Assembly (NCBI GenBank): GCA_964501655.1
Contig: CAZCTN010000003.1
Location: 85,414-149,413, forward strand
Source: JAAYJK01 sp964501655
GTDB lineage: Bacteria; Bacillota; Syntrophomonadia; Syntrophomonadales; Syntrophomonadaceae
Length of the DNA: 64,000 bases
Direction: 5' to 3'
Shown here: positions 17,958 through 26,570 of the stretch, piece after piece
How the letters are laid out: each line of letters starts with the position of its first letter
Numbering within the stretch: the first letter of the stretch is position 1
The notes under the pieces: model-generated
What the model was told of the DNA's origin: nothing
Database searches by the model: none
The model's input: only the letters and a program-made list of their open reading frames with translations
Translations under genes and position numbers: made by a program

Positions 17958-19004
17958 TTACTTAACAGTGTCAAGATTACTCTGGGAGTTGCTGTCCGCC
18001 TGATCGGGCAACATACGATTTTTTATGAGTTCCTGCAACATGGAGGAAAATTCCTGGTTATTTTTTATGTATTCTTTGGCATTCTCGCGGCCCTGGCCAA
18101 GCCTTTCTCCTTCGTAGGAATACCAGGAACCGGATTTCTGGATTATGTCCATGCCGGCAGCAATATCCAGTAAATCACCCTCTCTGGATATACCGGTTCC
18201 ATACATTATATCGAATTCAGCTATTTTAAACGGAGGAGCCACTTTATTCTTTACTACCTTGGCTTTGGTGCGATTGCCTATCAAGTCCGTCCCCTGTTTT
18301 ATAGCTTCCCCTTTTCGTACTTCCACCCTGACTGAAGAATAAAACTTCAAAGCCCTGCCCCCGGTAGTAGTCTCCGGATTGCCATATATAACCCCAACTT
18401 TTTCGCGGACCTGATTAATGAATATACAGCATGCTCTGGAGCGGCTGATATGGGCAGTAAGCTTACGCAAAGCCTGGGACATCAGACGGGCCTGCAACCC
18501 AACGTGCACGTCACCCATTTCGCCATCCAGCTCCGCTTTAGGCACCAATGCAGCCACTGAGTCGATCACTACCACGTCGATAGCTCCGCTTCTGACCAGA
18601 GCTTCCGATATCTCCAGGGCCTGTTCCCCGCTGTCCGGCTGGGCAACCAGCAGATTGTTGATGTCTACCCCCAGTTTCCTGGCATACAGAGGATCCAAGG
18701 CATGTTCTGCGTCTACAAATGCAGCCATTCCGCCCTCAGACTGGGCCTGAGCAATTACATGCAAAGCCACCGTGGTTTTCCCCGAGGATTCAGGGCCAAA
18801 TATTTCCACCACTCTGCCCCGGGGCAGTCCACCTACACCCAGCGCTAAATCCAGAGACACACAGCCGGTTGATATGACCTCCACATTCATATGAGAATTC
18901 TCTCCCAACCGCATGATGGCTCCCCGGCCAAACTGTTTCTCGATATTCTTTATAGTACTGTCCAGGGCATCCATTTTACCCTGATTTATTTCCCTACCAG
19001 CCAA
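17958..19004 (-). CDS. recA: Recombinase RecA
   Basis: DNA strand-exchange ATPase and co-protease for LexA. It has the Walker A motif GPESSGKTT, VVIDSVAALVPKAELDGE (Walker B and loop L1), and TTGGRALKFYSSVRVEVR (loop L2 region). I place the start at TTG 19004: GGGAGG lies nine bases upstream, and the first possible start, ATG 19028, falls inside the LexA box and close to the predicted transcription start. The protein is then 348 aa, normal for the family. It has its own promoter with an SOS box and follows thpR by 277 bases. Confidence 0.97.
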   Translation of the reverse strand: MAGREINQGKMDALDSTIKNIEKQFGRGAIMRLGENSHMNVEVISTGCVSLDLALGVGGLPRGRVVEIFGPESSGKTTVALHVIAQAQSEGGMAAFVDAEHALDPLYARKLGVDINNLLVAQPDSGEQALEISEALVRSGAIDVVVIDSVAALVPKAELDGEMGDVHVGLQARLMSQALRKLTAHISRSRACCIFINQVREKVGVIYGNPETTTGGRALKFYSSVRVEVRKGEAIKQGTDLIGNRTKAKVVKNKVAPPFKIAEFDIMYGTGISREGDLLDIAAGMDIIQKSGSWYSYEGERLGQGRENAKEYIKNNQEFSSMLQELIKNRMLPDQADSNSQSNLDTVK

Positions 19005-19021
19005 AGCACTTGCCCTCCCAT

Positions 19022-19035
19022 CAAACATATGTTCG
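19022..19035 (-). promoter_or_regulatory. LexA/DinR box (SOS operator) of recA
   Basis: On the minus strand CGAACATATGTTTG differs at one position from the perfectly symmetric CGAACATATGTTCG and fits the Gram-positive SOS consensus CGAAC-N4-GTTYC/G. It lies directly downstream of the recA -10 element, a classic repressor position. Confidence 0.9.
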
Positions 19036-19045
19036 TTTTTTCAAT

Positions 19046-19074
19046 ATATTATCTTAAAGCATGGTTCCTGTCAA
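19046..19074 (-). promoter_or_regulatory. Sigma-A promoter of recA
   Basis: Perfect -35 TTGACA (19074-19069), 17-base spacer, and -10 TAATAT (19051-19046) on the minus strand. The expected transcription start is near 19039, just before the LexA box. Confidence 0.9.
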
Positions 19075-19281
19075 CATCAAGTCGATGAAATTCTAAGCCT
19101 ATTTATATAAATTGTTACCCCATATACAGGCCATTCATAAAGGATTATAAAGCGAGCAGCAAGGTTTTACCCAGCATAGAGCAGCACCCTGCGTTTACCA
19201 GGCAGAAACGGATGCCGCGAATAAGCATACCGCTTAGATTAATATACTGCAAGAAATTTTCAGCCCTCAATGATTCATTGG

Positions 19282-19842
19282 TTATTGCTCCTCCAGCTTA
19301 ATGCTGTCCAGCACTATGTATTCAGGTCCCTGCCGGGATAGACGGCTCTCCATTAAATGGTATTCCTTTACTCTGAAAGAGCGACGATCTATGCCTTCCA
19401 GCTTCTCCAGCAGCGGATGAATATTCTCCTGCATTCTCTCCGAACGAAAGCGTCCCAGGGTCAGATGAAAGTGCCGTTTATAATCAGGTTTAAAACCCAT
19501 GATGCTCAGACCGGTATCAATTCTGTCTCCCAACTCCCGTGCCTGTTGGATCTGACCTGACAAGCCCAGGAATAGGACTCGCGGGCGCTTAAGGTTAGGG
19601 AAACCACCCGGTTCTGAAAGCGCCAGCTTGAATGGCCGAATCCCTGCGCCAGCTAGGACCAACTGCCGGTTAAGCGGCATTATATCCTGCTTGTCAACAT
19701 CTCCCAGAAATTTCAGGGTAATGTGATAATTCTCCTCTTCCACCCACTTGATATCTGCCCCGGACCGGCTAAGCTGCCCTCTGACCCTGGCGGCAGAAGC
19801 CCTTACATATTCCGGCAGCTGTATGGCAATAAACACCCTCAT
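19282..19842 (-). CDS. thpR: RNA 2',3'-cyclic phosphodiesterase (2H family, LigT/ThpR)
   Basis: Two-histidine phosphoesterase which hydrolyses 2',3'-cyclic phosphate RNA ends. The 186-aa protein has both HxTx signatures, HITLKFLGD near residue 41 and HLTLGRFR near residue 126. The N-terminus MRVFIAIQLPE is typical. AGGAGG for this gene lies within the last codons of cinA, one base upstream, so the two are translationally linked. The cinA-thpR-recA order is common in Clostridia. Confidence 0.93.
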   Translation of the reverse strand: MRVFIAIQLPEYVRASAARVRGQLSRSGADIKWVEEENYHITLKFLGDVDKQDIMPLNRQLVLAGAGIRPFKLALSEPGGFPNLKRPRVLFLGLSGQIQQARELGDRIDTGLSIMGFKPDYKRHFHLTLGRFRSERMQENIHPLLEKLEGIDRRSFRVKEYHLMESRLSRQGPEYIVLDSIKLEEQ

Positions 19843-19843
19843 A

Positions 19844-21097
19844 TCATTCTGCCTCCTGAGCCTGAAGAATTCTCCGCACTATATCCAGGGAGGTTCTGGC
19901 CGCCAGCATGCGAATCATATCTCGCTGACCGCCAAATCTCATTTCCTTAATGGTACATCGGCCGTTATGCATAACCGCTATATAAACCAATCCCACTTGC
20001 TTGCCTTCACTTCCTCCCGAGGGACCGGCAATGCCGGTAATCGCTACTCCAATTTCAGTTCCTGATCTCACAAGTAGCCCTCGAACCATAGCTTCAGCAG
20101 TTTCAGGGCTAACTGCCCCAAAGCGGTCAAGCAACTCTTCCTTAACCCCCAGCAGAACCTGTTTAGCCTCATTGCTGTAGGATACTATCCCGCCCCAGAA
20201 ATAATCCGAACTGCCAGGAAGATCAGTAAGCATTTTGGCCAGCAGTCCCCCGGTACAGGACTCAGCAGCCGCAATCCTTTTGCCCTGCCGTTTTAACAGC
20301 GACACTGTAACCTCCGGCAGGGTATCATTATCCATCCCGAAAATATTTCGGCCTAGTATTTCTTTTACCTTTTCGGTAATCTCATCCAGCTTCTGCTGTT
20401 GGTTAGCAAGCCCTTGGTTGACCTGAATCCCAATATAAATTTCACCGGCTTTTACCGTCAAGGCCATGTTGTATCCCTGGGGTTTCTCGATCAGATCCCC
20501 CAGCAGCATTTCGACTTGAGATTCTCCCGGTCCAAAGACCTTCAAGGTCCGACTCACCGATCCCTGGTCATCCAAACCATAATCAACCCGCAACCGTGGT
20601 TCCACTTCCTTGAGATACATAGTTTTCATCTCGTGAGGCGGTCCTGGCAGCAGCACTATTAGTTTAGAACCATTTTTCAGGTACATTCCGGGAGCAGTTC
20701 CGCGTTCATTTCTCAATATCACCGCTCCAGGAGGAAACATAGCCTGCTTGATATTGGCCGGGGGCATGTAACGTCCTCTCCGTGCAAAATAAGCCTGAAT
20801 CCTTTCCACTTCTTCCTGGACCAGTACCGGCTGGCAGTTCATAAGCTCACAAGCCATAGCCTTGGTCAGATCATCGCCGGTAGGTCCCATTCCGCCGCTG
20901 CTGATGACCATATCGGCTCGTTCCAGGCCATACTCAAAAGCACTTCGGATTGCCCCTCCTTCATCCCCGGCCGTTATCCTGCCCTGTATATGAATACCCA
21001 GTTGACTAAGCCGCCGGGATAAAAATTCAGTGTTAGTGTCCGAGGTGCTGCCCAGCAACAGCTCCGTTCCCGTCGACACAATATAGGCCTTTATCAC
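19844..21097 (-). CDS. cinA: CinA: NMN deamidase / competence-damage protein
   Basis: Two-domain protein of pyridine-nucleotide recycling; the C-terminal domain deamidates NMN and the N-terminal MoaB-like domain hydrolyses ADP-ribose in studied homologues. The N-terminal part has VSTGTELLLGSTSDTN and SSGGMGPTGDD; the C-terminal part (about 255-417) has AAESCTGGLLAKMLT and GVAITGIAGPSGGS. I choose GTG 21097 (protein begins MIKAYIVSTG, 417 aa) because GAGGAG is ten bases upstream; the reading frame extends six codons further to a TTG inside that site. Next to thpR and recA as in other Firmicutes. Confidence 0.95.
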   Translation of the reverse strand: MIKAYIVSTGTELLLGSTSDTNTEFLSRRLSQLGIHIQGRITAGDEGGAIRSAFEYGLERADMVISSGGMGPTGDDLTKAMACELMNCQPVLVQEEVERIQAYFARRGRYMPPANIKQAMFPPGAVILRNERGTAPGMYLKNGSKLIVLLPGPPHEMKTMYLKEVEPRLRVDYGLDDQGSVSRTLKVFGPGESQVEMLLGDLIEKPQGYNMALTVKAGEIYIGIQVNQGLANQQQKLDEITEKVKEILGRNIFGMDNDTLPEVTVSLLKRQGKRIAAAESCTGGLLAKMLTDLPGSSDYFWGGIVSYSNEAKQVLLGVKEELLDRFGAVSPETAEAMVRGLLVRSGTEIGVAITGIAGPSGGSEGKQVGLVYIAVMHNGRCTIKEMRFGGQRDMIRMLAARTSLDIVRRILQAQEAE

Positions 21098-21805
21098 TCC
21101 CGCATCTCTCCTCAATGTAACAAGGGGCCGTTCTATTGTTACATATTTTCTTGCCCATTTGGTCCCAGCTTCCCCGCTTCAAATTCTCGATCCTGTTGTT
21201 GCAGGATTTCTTGTCATTGAATCAAGTATCTTTCTTTGACCGCTGAATTTTGAGCTCCGCTGCAACCAGGCAGGGGATTAGAAGCCGCCGCAGTTTTTGT
21301 TAATAGGAACTCGAAGCGGGGAACATCTTTTCCCCTCTATATTAGATTATCCCGTTGATCGCATAGTATCAATGGAATAATGAAATATTACCTGTATTTT
21401 GTCTAAAACCAGCCAACAAAAAAAGGCGCCTCTGGTCACCTCCTATTGCCACATATAATTTCACCACGCTTAACAAATTCAAGTTCTATTTACTGTTTGA
21501 CAACCTATTCCAGTAAGTCGAGCAAGCTGTGGGATGCTTAAACCTTAATCTGTTTAAATCTCTGCAGCCAGAGATCGGGCTCAGTGTTGAACATAACGGA
21601 CAATGGCGACCATTGCTTTCCATCCATGATTTCGTTAATCATCACCATCCCAAACCGACCGGACCGACTATGCACTTGGCGGTAATCCAAACGCCCAGCC
21701 TAATCATTTCCAGCCATGAAAGCATAAAATTGCCAGGTTTAATTGGAAGAACACCAGCGTTATAGCAGAGCTATGTAACCATAGAATCGTCAGTCCGTCC
21801 CCTGG
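21098..21805. other. Gene-poor 0.7-kb gap between the FtsH-like gene and cinA
   Basis: No gene can be supported. A copy of the dispersed repeat occupies 21257-21338. An open frame of 78 codons on the plus strand (21529-21765) and a shorter minus-strand frame overlapping it have no family features or ribosome binding site. Near 21785-21812 an 8-base inverted repeat (TGTAACCA/TGGTTACA) overlaps the stop codon of the FtsH-like gene and might act as a weak terminator. In many Firmicutes pgsA lies close to cinA; it is not here. Confidence 0.5.
21257..21338 (-). repeat. Dispersed repeat element, copy 2
   Basis: On the minus strand: GGGGAAAAGATGTTCCCCGC, then GAGTTCCTATTAACA, a GC-rich block with CGGCGG, and CCTGGTTGCAGCGG. 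The same blocks in the same order occur at 26478-26570, and the first half also at 2293-2362. Confidence 0.65.
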
Positions 21806-23266
21806 TTACAGGATTTCGAGGAAGCGATTACGGCTGAGGCTTTCCTCTGCAACTATGTTTTCGGCTATGGAAAAAAGACTGCTCCGATGCTTTTCCAGCA
21901 TCTCCCTGGTTCTGCATTCCAGACTACGGATTATTTCCTTGCACTCTTTATAAATAATCTCATCCGGGGTATCTTTAAGATTCACGATCCCTAGAGAAGA
22001 TAGGCCGGTTTCCACGATTTTCATGGCCATTTCCCAGGATTGCTCAAAATCGCTGGCAGCTCCGGTGCTGTAATTACCGTATTTTATCTCCTCCGCTGCT
22101 GCCCCGGCCAGGGCTACCATAATATCTCCCTCCAGTTCGTCCCGGGTATAGAGATATTGGTCGTCCTGCGCCGTTTTCCGCATAAATCCCAGAGCCCTTC
22201 CCCGGGGGATGATGGTTAGGGAGGATACCGATCCAGGTTTGACCAGTTCGCTGATTAAGGCATGCCCGCTCTCATGAACGCTTACCCGCTCTATTTCTGC
22301 CGCAGAAGGCTTTTTGTCCAGTTTCTCCCCCAGTATGACTTTATCTATAGCCTCATGGAAATGCCCTCGGCTTATGGTAATCTCATTTTCTCTGAGGGCC
22401 AGAATGGCTGCCTCATTGGTCAGGCTCTCCAGGTGAGCTCCGGAGAAGCCAAAAGTAGCAGCGGCTATATCATCCAGTATTCCCGGATCTTCAATGGGTT
22501 TGTTGCGAGCATGTATATCCAGTATTCTTCTTCTGCCAACCTTATCCGGCAGTGTAACCTGAACATGCCGGTCAAAGCGGCCTGGTCTTAACAGGGCTGA
22601 ATCCAGCATATCGGCTCGATTGGTAGCGCCGATGATCAGTATCCTGGGGTCTGACTTGAAGCTGATTCCATCCATCTCCACCAGCAACTGGTTGAGGGTT
22701 TGATCATATTCCATATGGCTGTTATGACTGCCGCGTTTACCACCCAGTATTTCCAGTTCATCTATAAATACGATAGCGCTGTGACTGTTTTGCTTGCTCG
22801 CCTTTTTTCTGGCATCATTGAATAATTGTCTGACCCTTTTAGCTCCCATTCCCGCATATACTTCAATAAATTCACTGCCGGAAGTGGCTATAAATGCTGA
22901 TCTGGTATAACTGGCTGCGGCTTTGGCCATCAAGGTTTTCCCGGTTCCGGGGGGGCCGACCAGCAAAACCCCTTTCAGCGGCCTAATACCCATCTTTTTT
23001 ATTTCCTCTGGTTTGATAATAAACTCCAGGGCTTCTTCCAACTCCTTGATAGCGCTGTCTTGCCCACCGATATGTTCAAAGGTGATGTCGGTTCCTATCC
23101 GGATGTCGGTACCGATATTATCAAATTTAACCGTTCCCTGTCCTATATAGAAAAAATAAAAGCCTCCCGCCAAAAGAGAAATCAAGATCAAAGGCGTGAT
23201 GTTCACACCTAAAAAAGCCAGAAAAATTATTAGTCCAAGCAAGATCCCGGACAACATTTCTTTCAT
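21806..23266 (-). CDS. Short FtsH-like membrane AAA+ zinc metalloprotease
   Basis: Membrane protease of the FtsH/M41 family. The 486-aa protein has two closely spaced N-terminal membrane helices (about 5-45) with almost no extracytoplasmic domain, unlike housekeeping FtsH of 600-650 aa. Next come Walker A GPPGTGKT, Walker B IVFIDELE, the pore motif (SEFIEVYAGMG) and the SRH region GATNRADMLDSALLRPGRFD. The M41 domain has HESGH (zinc, catalytic Glu) and the third ligand in ASDFEQ. All catalytic residues are present, so it should be active. It starts 17 bases after a small membrane protein gene and probably works with it. Target unknown; it is likely a second FtsH paralogue. Confidence 0.88.
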   Translation of the reverse strand: MKEMLSGILLGLIIFLAFLGVNITPLILISLLAGGFYFFYIGQGTVKFDNIGTDIRIGTDITFEHIGGQDSAIKELEEALEFIIKPEEIKKMGIRPLKGVLLVGPPGTGKTLMAKAAASYTRSAFIATSGSEFIEVYAGMGAKRVRQLFNDARKKASKQNSHSAIVFIDELEILGGKRGSHNSHMEYDQTLNQLLVEMDGISFKSDPRILIIGATNRADMLDSALLRPGRFDRHVQVTLPDKVGRRRILDIHARNKPIEDPGILDDIAAATFGFSGAHLESLTNEAAILALRENEITISRGHFHEAIDKVILGEKLDKKPSAAEIERVSVHESGHALISELVKPGSVSSLTIIPRGRALGFMRKTAQDDQYLYTRDELEGDIMVALAGAAAEEIKYGNYSTGAASDFEQSWEMAMKIVETGLSSLGIVNLKDTPDEIIYKECKEIIRSLECRTREMLEKHRSSLFSIAENIVAEESLSRNRFLEIL

Positions 23267-23283
23267 TTCAAGCCCACCTCAAT

Positions 23284-23817
23284 TTATACTGAGTCCTGTT
23301 TGCTGAAGTACCTGTCAATAACATAATACTGATAGTCCTTGCCATTACTGAACTGCAGATACACGCGCTGCTCATCTAAATACATTTTGTATTCCAGGCC
23401 GTCTTTTGCTGCTGTCTGCTTTAACTGATCATGCATCCATACATAGTGGTTGTTGGCCAGAGCTTCATATATAATCGGCTGTATATCATAATACAACTGA
23501 TCCAACCCGGTACCCTGGCTCCGGTTGATGGAGATTCGGTATTTGCCTTCTCCCAGTTTACTCCGGGCCAGTTCATCCAATTGTTCGAACTCTTCTTGCA
23601 GATTTTCTACTTGGCCAAGAGAGATATTGATGAGATACACATTTTCCTTCTTCTCCACCGTGCTGTTTACCACACTGGGCAGATTGTTCAGCCCGCTGAT
23701 GAGAGGCTTTTCCACCTTATAAAGGGAGTGTAAATGATATTCTCCTAACCCAATTCCAACCGTAAATACCAATGCGGCAATAAACAGTATTACTTTAAAT
23801 TCGTGTTTTCCGGACAA
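23284..23817 (-). CDS. Small single-pass membrane protein paired with the FtsH-like protease
   Basis: 177-aa protein of unknown function. An N-terminal membrane helix (VILFIAALVFTVGIGLG, about residues 9-25) is followed by an apparently external domain rich in Tyr, Gln and Glu with beta strands near the end (YKMYLDEQRVYLQFSNG). I place the start at TTG 23817, after GGGGGGAG; the longer frame would begin at a TTG upstream of that site. An extended -10 promoter lies just upstream. It is directly followed by the FtsH-like gene, so it could be an adaptor, substrate or sensor of the protease (inference). Confidence 0.75.
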   Translation of the reverse strand: MSGKHEFKVILFIAALVFTVGIGLGEYHLHSLYKVEKPLISGLNNLPSVVNSTVEKKENVYLINISLGQVENLQEEFEQLDELARSKLGEGKYRISINRSQGTGLDQLYYDIQPIIYEALANNHYVWMHDQLKQTAAKDGLEYKMYLDEQRVYLQFSNGKDYQYYVIDRYFSKQDSV

Positions 23818-24333
23818 GCATCTCCCCCCCTTACCCCGCAATTATATCATAGACAGCGGCTTCGGCAGAGGTGCAATATTTGGAATAATGCCGGTATTAT
23901 GGTAATCATAAACCTGTTCTGCATCCATCCGGTATACTACTGATACTATTAAAATATGCCTTGTATATTGGCGAGAACTCTACAGCTCTATAACCATGAT
24001 GGATTACAATGACTATACCCTGCCCTGAGAAAACAATCAATCTGCAGGGTCGGTCTTATAGAACCAGCTTACCCAAACTATTCGTGCTAAGGAAGCAAAA
24101 GGAAGCAAGGTGGATGATATCTTTACCCTGTAGAGCGGGCAGAGATCGAAAGAAGCCTGGATAAACCGAAATATCGATGATTCCAGCCTTAAATGACAGG
24201 ACAGTCCGCAGGCCTTTGCAAGAATAACCTTAGCTGCCGTGAACTGCCGGAGCAGATGGTGACAGAGGCTCACCAAATTCTGATCCGCAAATCGGCCCTT
24301 TTCGATTAAGATGACAAGGGGAAAGTTCTTTCG
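23818..24333. other. Gene-poor 0.5-kb gap between rimO and the small membrane protein gene
   Basis: Only the extended -10 promoter at its left end is recognisable. An open frame of 79 codons on the minus strand (24037-24276) lacks a ribosome binding site and family features. A stretch near 24040-24080 weakly resembles the core of the dispersed repeat (minus strand GGTTCTATAAGACC) but I do not count it as a copy. Confidence 0.45.
23841..23849 (-). promoter_or_regulatory. Extended -10 promoter of the membrane protein/FtsH-like operon
   Basis: TGATATAAT on the minus strand is a perfect extended -10 element (TGN-TATAAT). No good -35 is seen at 17 bases. The transcript would begin near 23834, shortly before the ribosome binding site. 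Confidence 0.55.
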
Positions 24334-25650
24334 TTACATTTCGGCGACCAGGTCGTAGTTTCGGACCGCTTTCAGCTGAGCTGAGACAAATTCTCCTTTG
24401 GGCAAATTGGCGGTGGTCTTGATTATGGTGAGACCATCCACTTCCGGAGCCTGGTAATATCCTCGTCCCAGGTACAGGTTGTTTTCCAGCCGGGAGGAAA
24501 CTAAAATTCTCTCTTGCCGCCCTATACGCATTATATTCTTGGCTCTGGTTATGCTCTTCTGCCGGAGCATTATCTGCTCCCTTCGGTCCGCGGCTAATTC
24601 TGCCGGCACCTGCTTATCCAGCAAGGCTGCCGGTGTACCTTCCTCGGGAGTAAATACGAAAGCACCCAGCCAGTCAAATTTTATCTCTTCCAAAAATTCA
24701 CTTAATAATAGAAAATCCGATTCTTCTTCCCCCGGAAAGCCTAACATGACGGTGGTTCTTAATACCAAGTCACTAATTTGCTGTTTGAGTTGCCCCAGCA
24801 GATTAACCAGCAAGTCCAGATCATGTTGCCGATTCATGGCTGCCAGGATATGGTCCGATACATGCTGAATCGGTATATCCAGGTAGGGAACAACTTTGGG
24901 GTTGCCGGCCAGAGCTTCAATCAATTCCGAACTAAAATGAAGCGGGTGAAGATACATAACCCTCAGCCATTCCAGTCCCTCAATGTTACCCAGTGCGTCC
25001 AGAACCCGGGGCAGGCATGGACGACCGTAAAGATCCATGCCGTAGGCAGCTGTATCCTGGGCTATTACAACCAGTTCTTTTATTCCTTGCCGGGCCAGAA
25101 TAGCCCCTTCCTTTTCTATCTCTTCCAGTGGCTTGGACCTAAGCCTGCCTCTTATGGAGGGAATGGCACAATAAGCACAAACATTGTCACATCCCTCGGC
25201 AATTTTCATATAGGCCATGCCGGGCGGGGTAGTGAGCATACGTCGGCCGTATTCGATGAAATTAGCTGGCGGTCCGCTGATTTTAAGTGGTCTTTCTGAG
25301 GATTCTATGGCTTCCACTGCCGATGCTATCTCCTTAAAATGCGAAATGCCCAGAACCCCATCCAGCTCCGGCATCTCTTCCAGAAGTTCCTGTCCATATC
25401 TCTGAACCAGGCATCCAGTTGCGATAATGTATTTAACTACTCCGTTATCCTTAAGCCGGCCGACTTCAATGATGGCATCTATCGATTCTTCTTTAGCCTC
25501 ATCAATAAAGCCGCAGGTATTTATTACTACCAGATCGGCCCGTTCCGGAGAATTTACTATCCGGTGACCGCCTTTTTTTAACAAGGACATCATGATTTCT
25601 GTATCGACCAGGTTCTTGGGACAGCCCAGACTAATAAAACCAATATTCAC
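24334..25650 (-). CDS. rimO: Ribosomal protein uS12 methylthiotransferase RimO
   Basis: Radical-SAM enzyme that adds a methylthio group to an Asp of ribosomal protein S12. The 438-aa protein has the N-terminal UPF0004 domain (SLGCPKNLVDTE, NTCGFIDEAKEESID, with three cluster-binding Cys), the radical-SAM motif CDNVCAYC near residue 155, and a C-terminal TRAM domain. The DTE and IDEAKEES details favour RimO over MiaB. GTG 25650 is preceded by AGGAG at nine bases. It begins 12 bases after the end of the rodZ-like gene, so the two form one unit. Confidence 0.94.
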   Translation of the reverse strand: MNIGFISLGCPKNLVDTEIMMSLLKKGGHRIVNSPERADLVVINTCGFIDEAKEESIDAIIEVGRLKDNGVVKYIIATGCLVQRYGQELLEEMPELDGVLGISHFKEIASAVEAIESSERPLKISGPPANFIEYGRRMLTTPPGMAYMKIAEGCDNVCAYCAIPSIRGRLRSKPLEEIEKEGAILARQGIKELVVIAQDTAAYGMDLYGRPCLPRVLDALGNIEGLEWLRVMYLHPLHFSSELIEALAGNPKVVPYLDIPIQHVSDHILAAMNRQHDLDLLVNLLGQLKQQISDLVLRTTVMLGFPGEEESDFLLLSEFLEEIKFDWLGAFVFTPEEGTPAALLDKQVPAELAADRREQIMLRQKSITRAKNIMRIGRQERILVSSRLENNLYLGRGYYQAPEVDGLTIIKTTANLPKGEFVSAQLKAVRNYDLVAEM

Positions 25651-25662
25651 TAATTAAGACTC

Positions 25663-26394
25663 CTATACTGACTGATCATTTAGCACAAACTCTCTTTCTT
25701 TTACTTCCCAGTCCTGGCCCAGGGGTTCAATTATCTCTCCGTTATAGGTTATTTCCACCCCACCGGCGTTGCCAACCCTTATATTCACTGACTGCCGACC
25801 TTCCAGGGTTTGCTCCTGCCCGGCCCGCAGTACTGCTTCAAAAACCTTTTCATCATCTACTATAGCTCGCAGCCAGCAATCGCTCTTAGCCTTGACCGAT
25901 ACCTGCACCTTATCCGGTTTAACTGGCACCGGTTCGGGCTCTTCTATCTCTGGTTCATCTATTTCCTGAGGCGGCGGGATTTCTGTGACTATTCCCGGAT
26001 TATTTGAATCATTATTCTCTATCGCCCGGGAAAAGAAACCTATCATATAATTGCCCACCCAAAGTACGACCAGCAAAAACAAGATGCCGGCCACTATATT
26101 TTTAACCGGTAGGTTATAACCGCCAGTACGTACCGGTATTATCTCTTCTTCCTGGTTGTAGCCGCCGTAAGCCAGCTGTTTAAATTCCTCCGCTAGCTGT
26201 TTTTCATCCAAGCCCAGAAATCTGGCATATCTTTTCACAAAACCCACTGCATAAACCTTGGGAGGCAGTACCGAAAAATCCTCATTTTCGATGGCTTCCA
26301 AGTACAGCCGGCGAATTTTGGTTTCTTCTTCTATCAGTTCCAGGGTTATCCCTTTATCTGTTCTTGCCTTTTTTATTGTTTCTCCCAGTCCCAT
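25663..26394 (-). CDS. RodZ-like membrane protein with HTH domain
   Basis: Bitopic protein with a cytoplasmic Cro/C1-type helix-turn-helix domain (about residues 1-75: TIKKARTDKGITLELIEEET), a membrane helix (VAGILFLLVVLWVGNYMIG), a Pro/Glu-rich linker (EIDEPEIEEPEPVPVKPDK) and an external DUF4115 beta domain. This is the RodZ/YmfM layout; RodZ links MreB to wall growth. The start at ATG 26394 gives MGLGETIKKART, 243 aa; the frame extends 12 codons further but over the AAGGAGGG ribosome binding site. It sits between the HTH-PfkB regulator and rimO. Confidence 0.85.
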   Translation of the reverse strand: MGLGETIKKARTDKGITLELIEEETKIRRLYLEAIENEDFSVLPPKVYAVGFVKRYARFLGLDEKQLAEEFKQLAYGGYNQEEEIIPVRTGGYNLPVKNIVAGILFLLVVLWVGNYMIGFFSRAIENNDSNNPGIVTEIPPPQEIDEPEIEEPEPVPVKPDKVQVSVKAKSDCWLRAIVDDEKVFEAVLRAGQEQTLEGRQSVNIRVGNAGGVEITYNGEIIEPLGQDWEVKEREFVLNDQSV

Positions 26395-26477
26395 GCTTTG
26401 TGCTACCCTCCTTAATATACACCATAACATATCTTTATTAGTTTGTATTCATCATCAGCGCAATTATTTTCAACCCA

Positions 26478-26570
26478 CCGCTGCAACCAGGCCGAGGATC
26501 AGAACCCGCAGCCGGTTTTGTTGACCGGAACCCAACTCCTTAAAGCAACAGGGGGCATCTTCTCACCTGG
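26478..26570 (-). repeat. Dispersed repeat element, copy 3
   Basis: On the minus strand: CCAGGTGAGAAGATGCCCCC, then GGGTTCCGGTCAACAAAACC, GGCTGCGGG and CCTGGTTGCAGCGG. It overlaps the last few codons of the HTH-PfkB gene. The GGTT/AACC stem of the core is kept although the bases around it differ from copies 1 and 2. Confidence 0.65.

Larger units (their letters stand above)
19005..19281. other. Intergenic gap between thpR and recA
   Basis: Holds the recA promoter and SOS box on its left side. The part from about 19080 to 19281 shows no gene, repeat or strong terminator that I can recognise. Confidence 0.5.

Noticed and set aside
19005..19028. RecA extended to ATG 19028
   Set aside because: The codon lies inside the LexA box and close to the predicted transcription start, with no ribosome binding site before it.
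21529..21765. 78-codon plus-strand open frame in the gap before cinA
   Set aside because: No ribosome binding site and no family features; the composition looks like non-coding DNA.
24037..24276. 79-codon minus-strand open frame between rimO and the membrane protein gene
   Set aside because: No binding site before the ATG and no recognisable motif; a weak resemblance to the dispersed repeat core at its end is below what I would call a copy.
24100..24300. Possible RNase P or other large structured RNA
   Set aside because: A few short RNA-like words occur, but the conserved RNase P blocks are absent and no consistent long stems were found.
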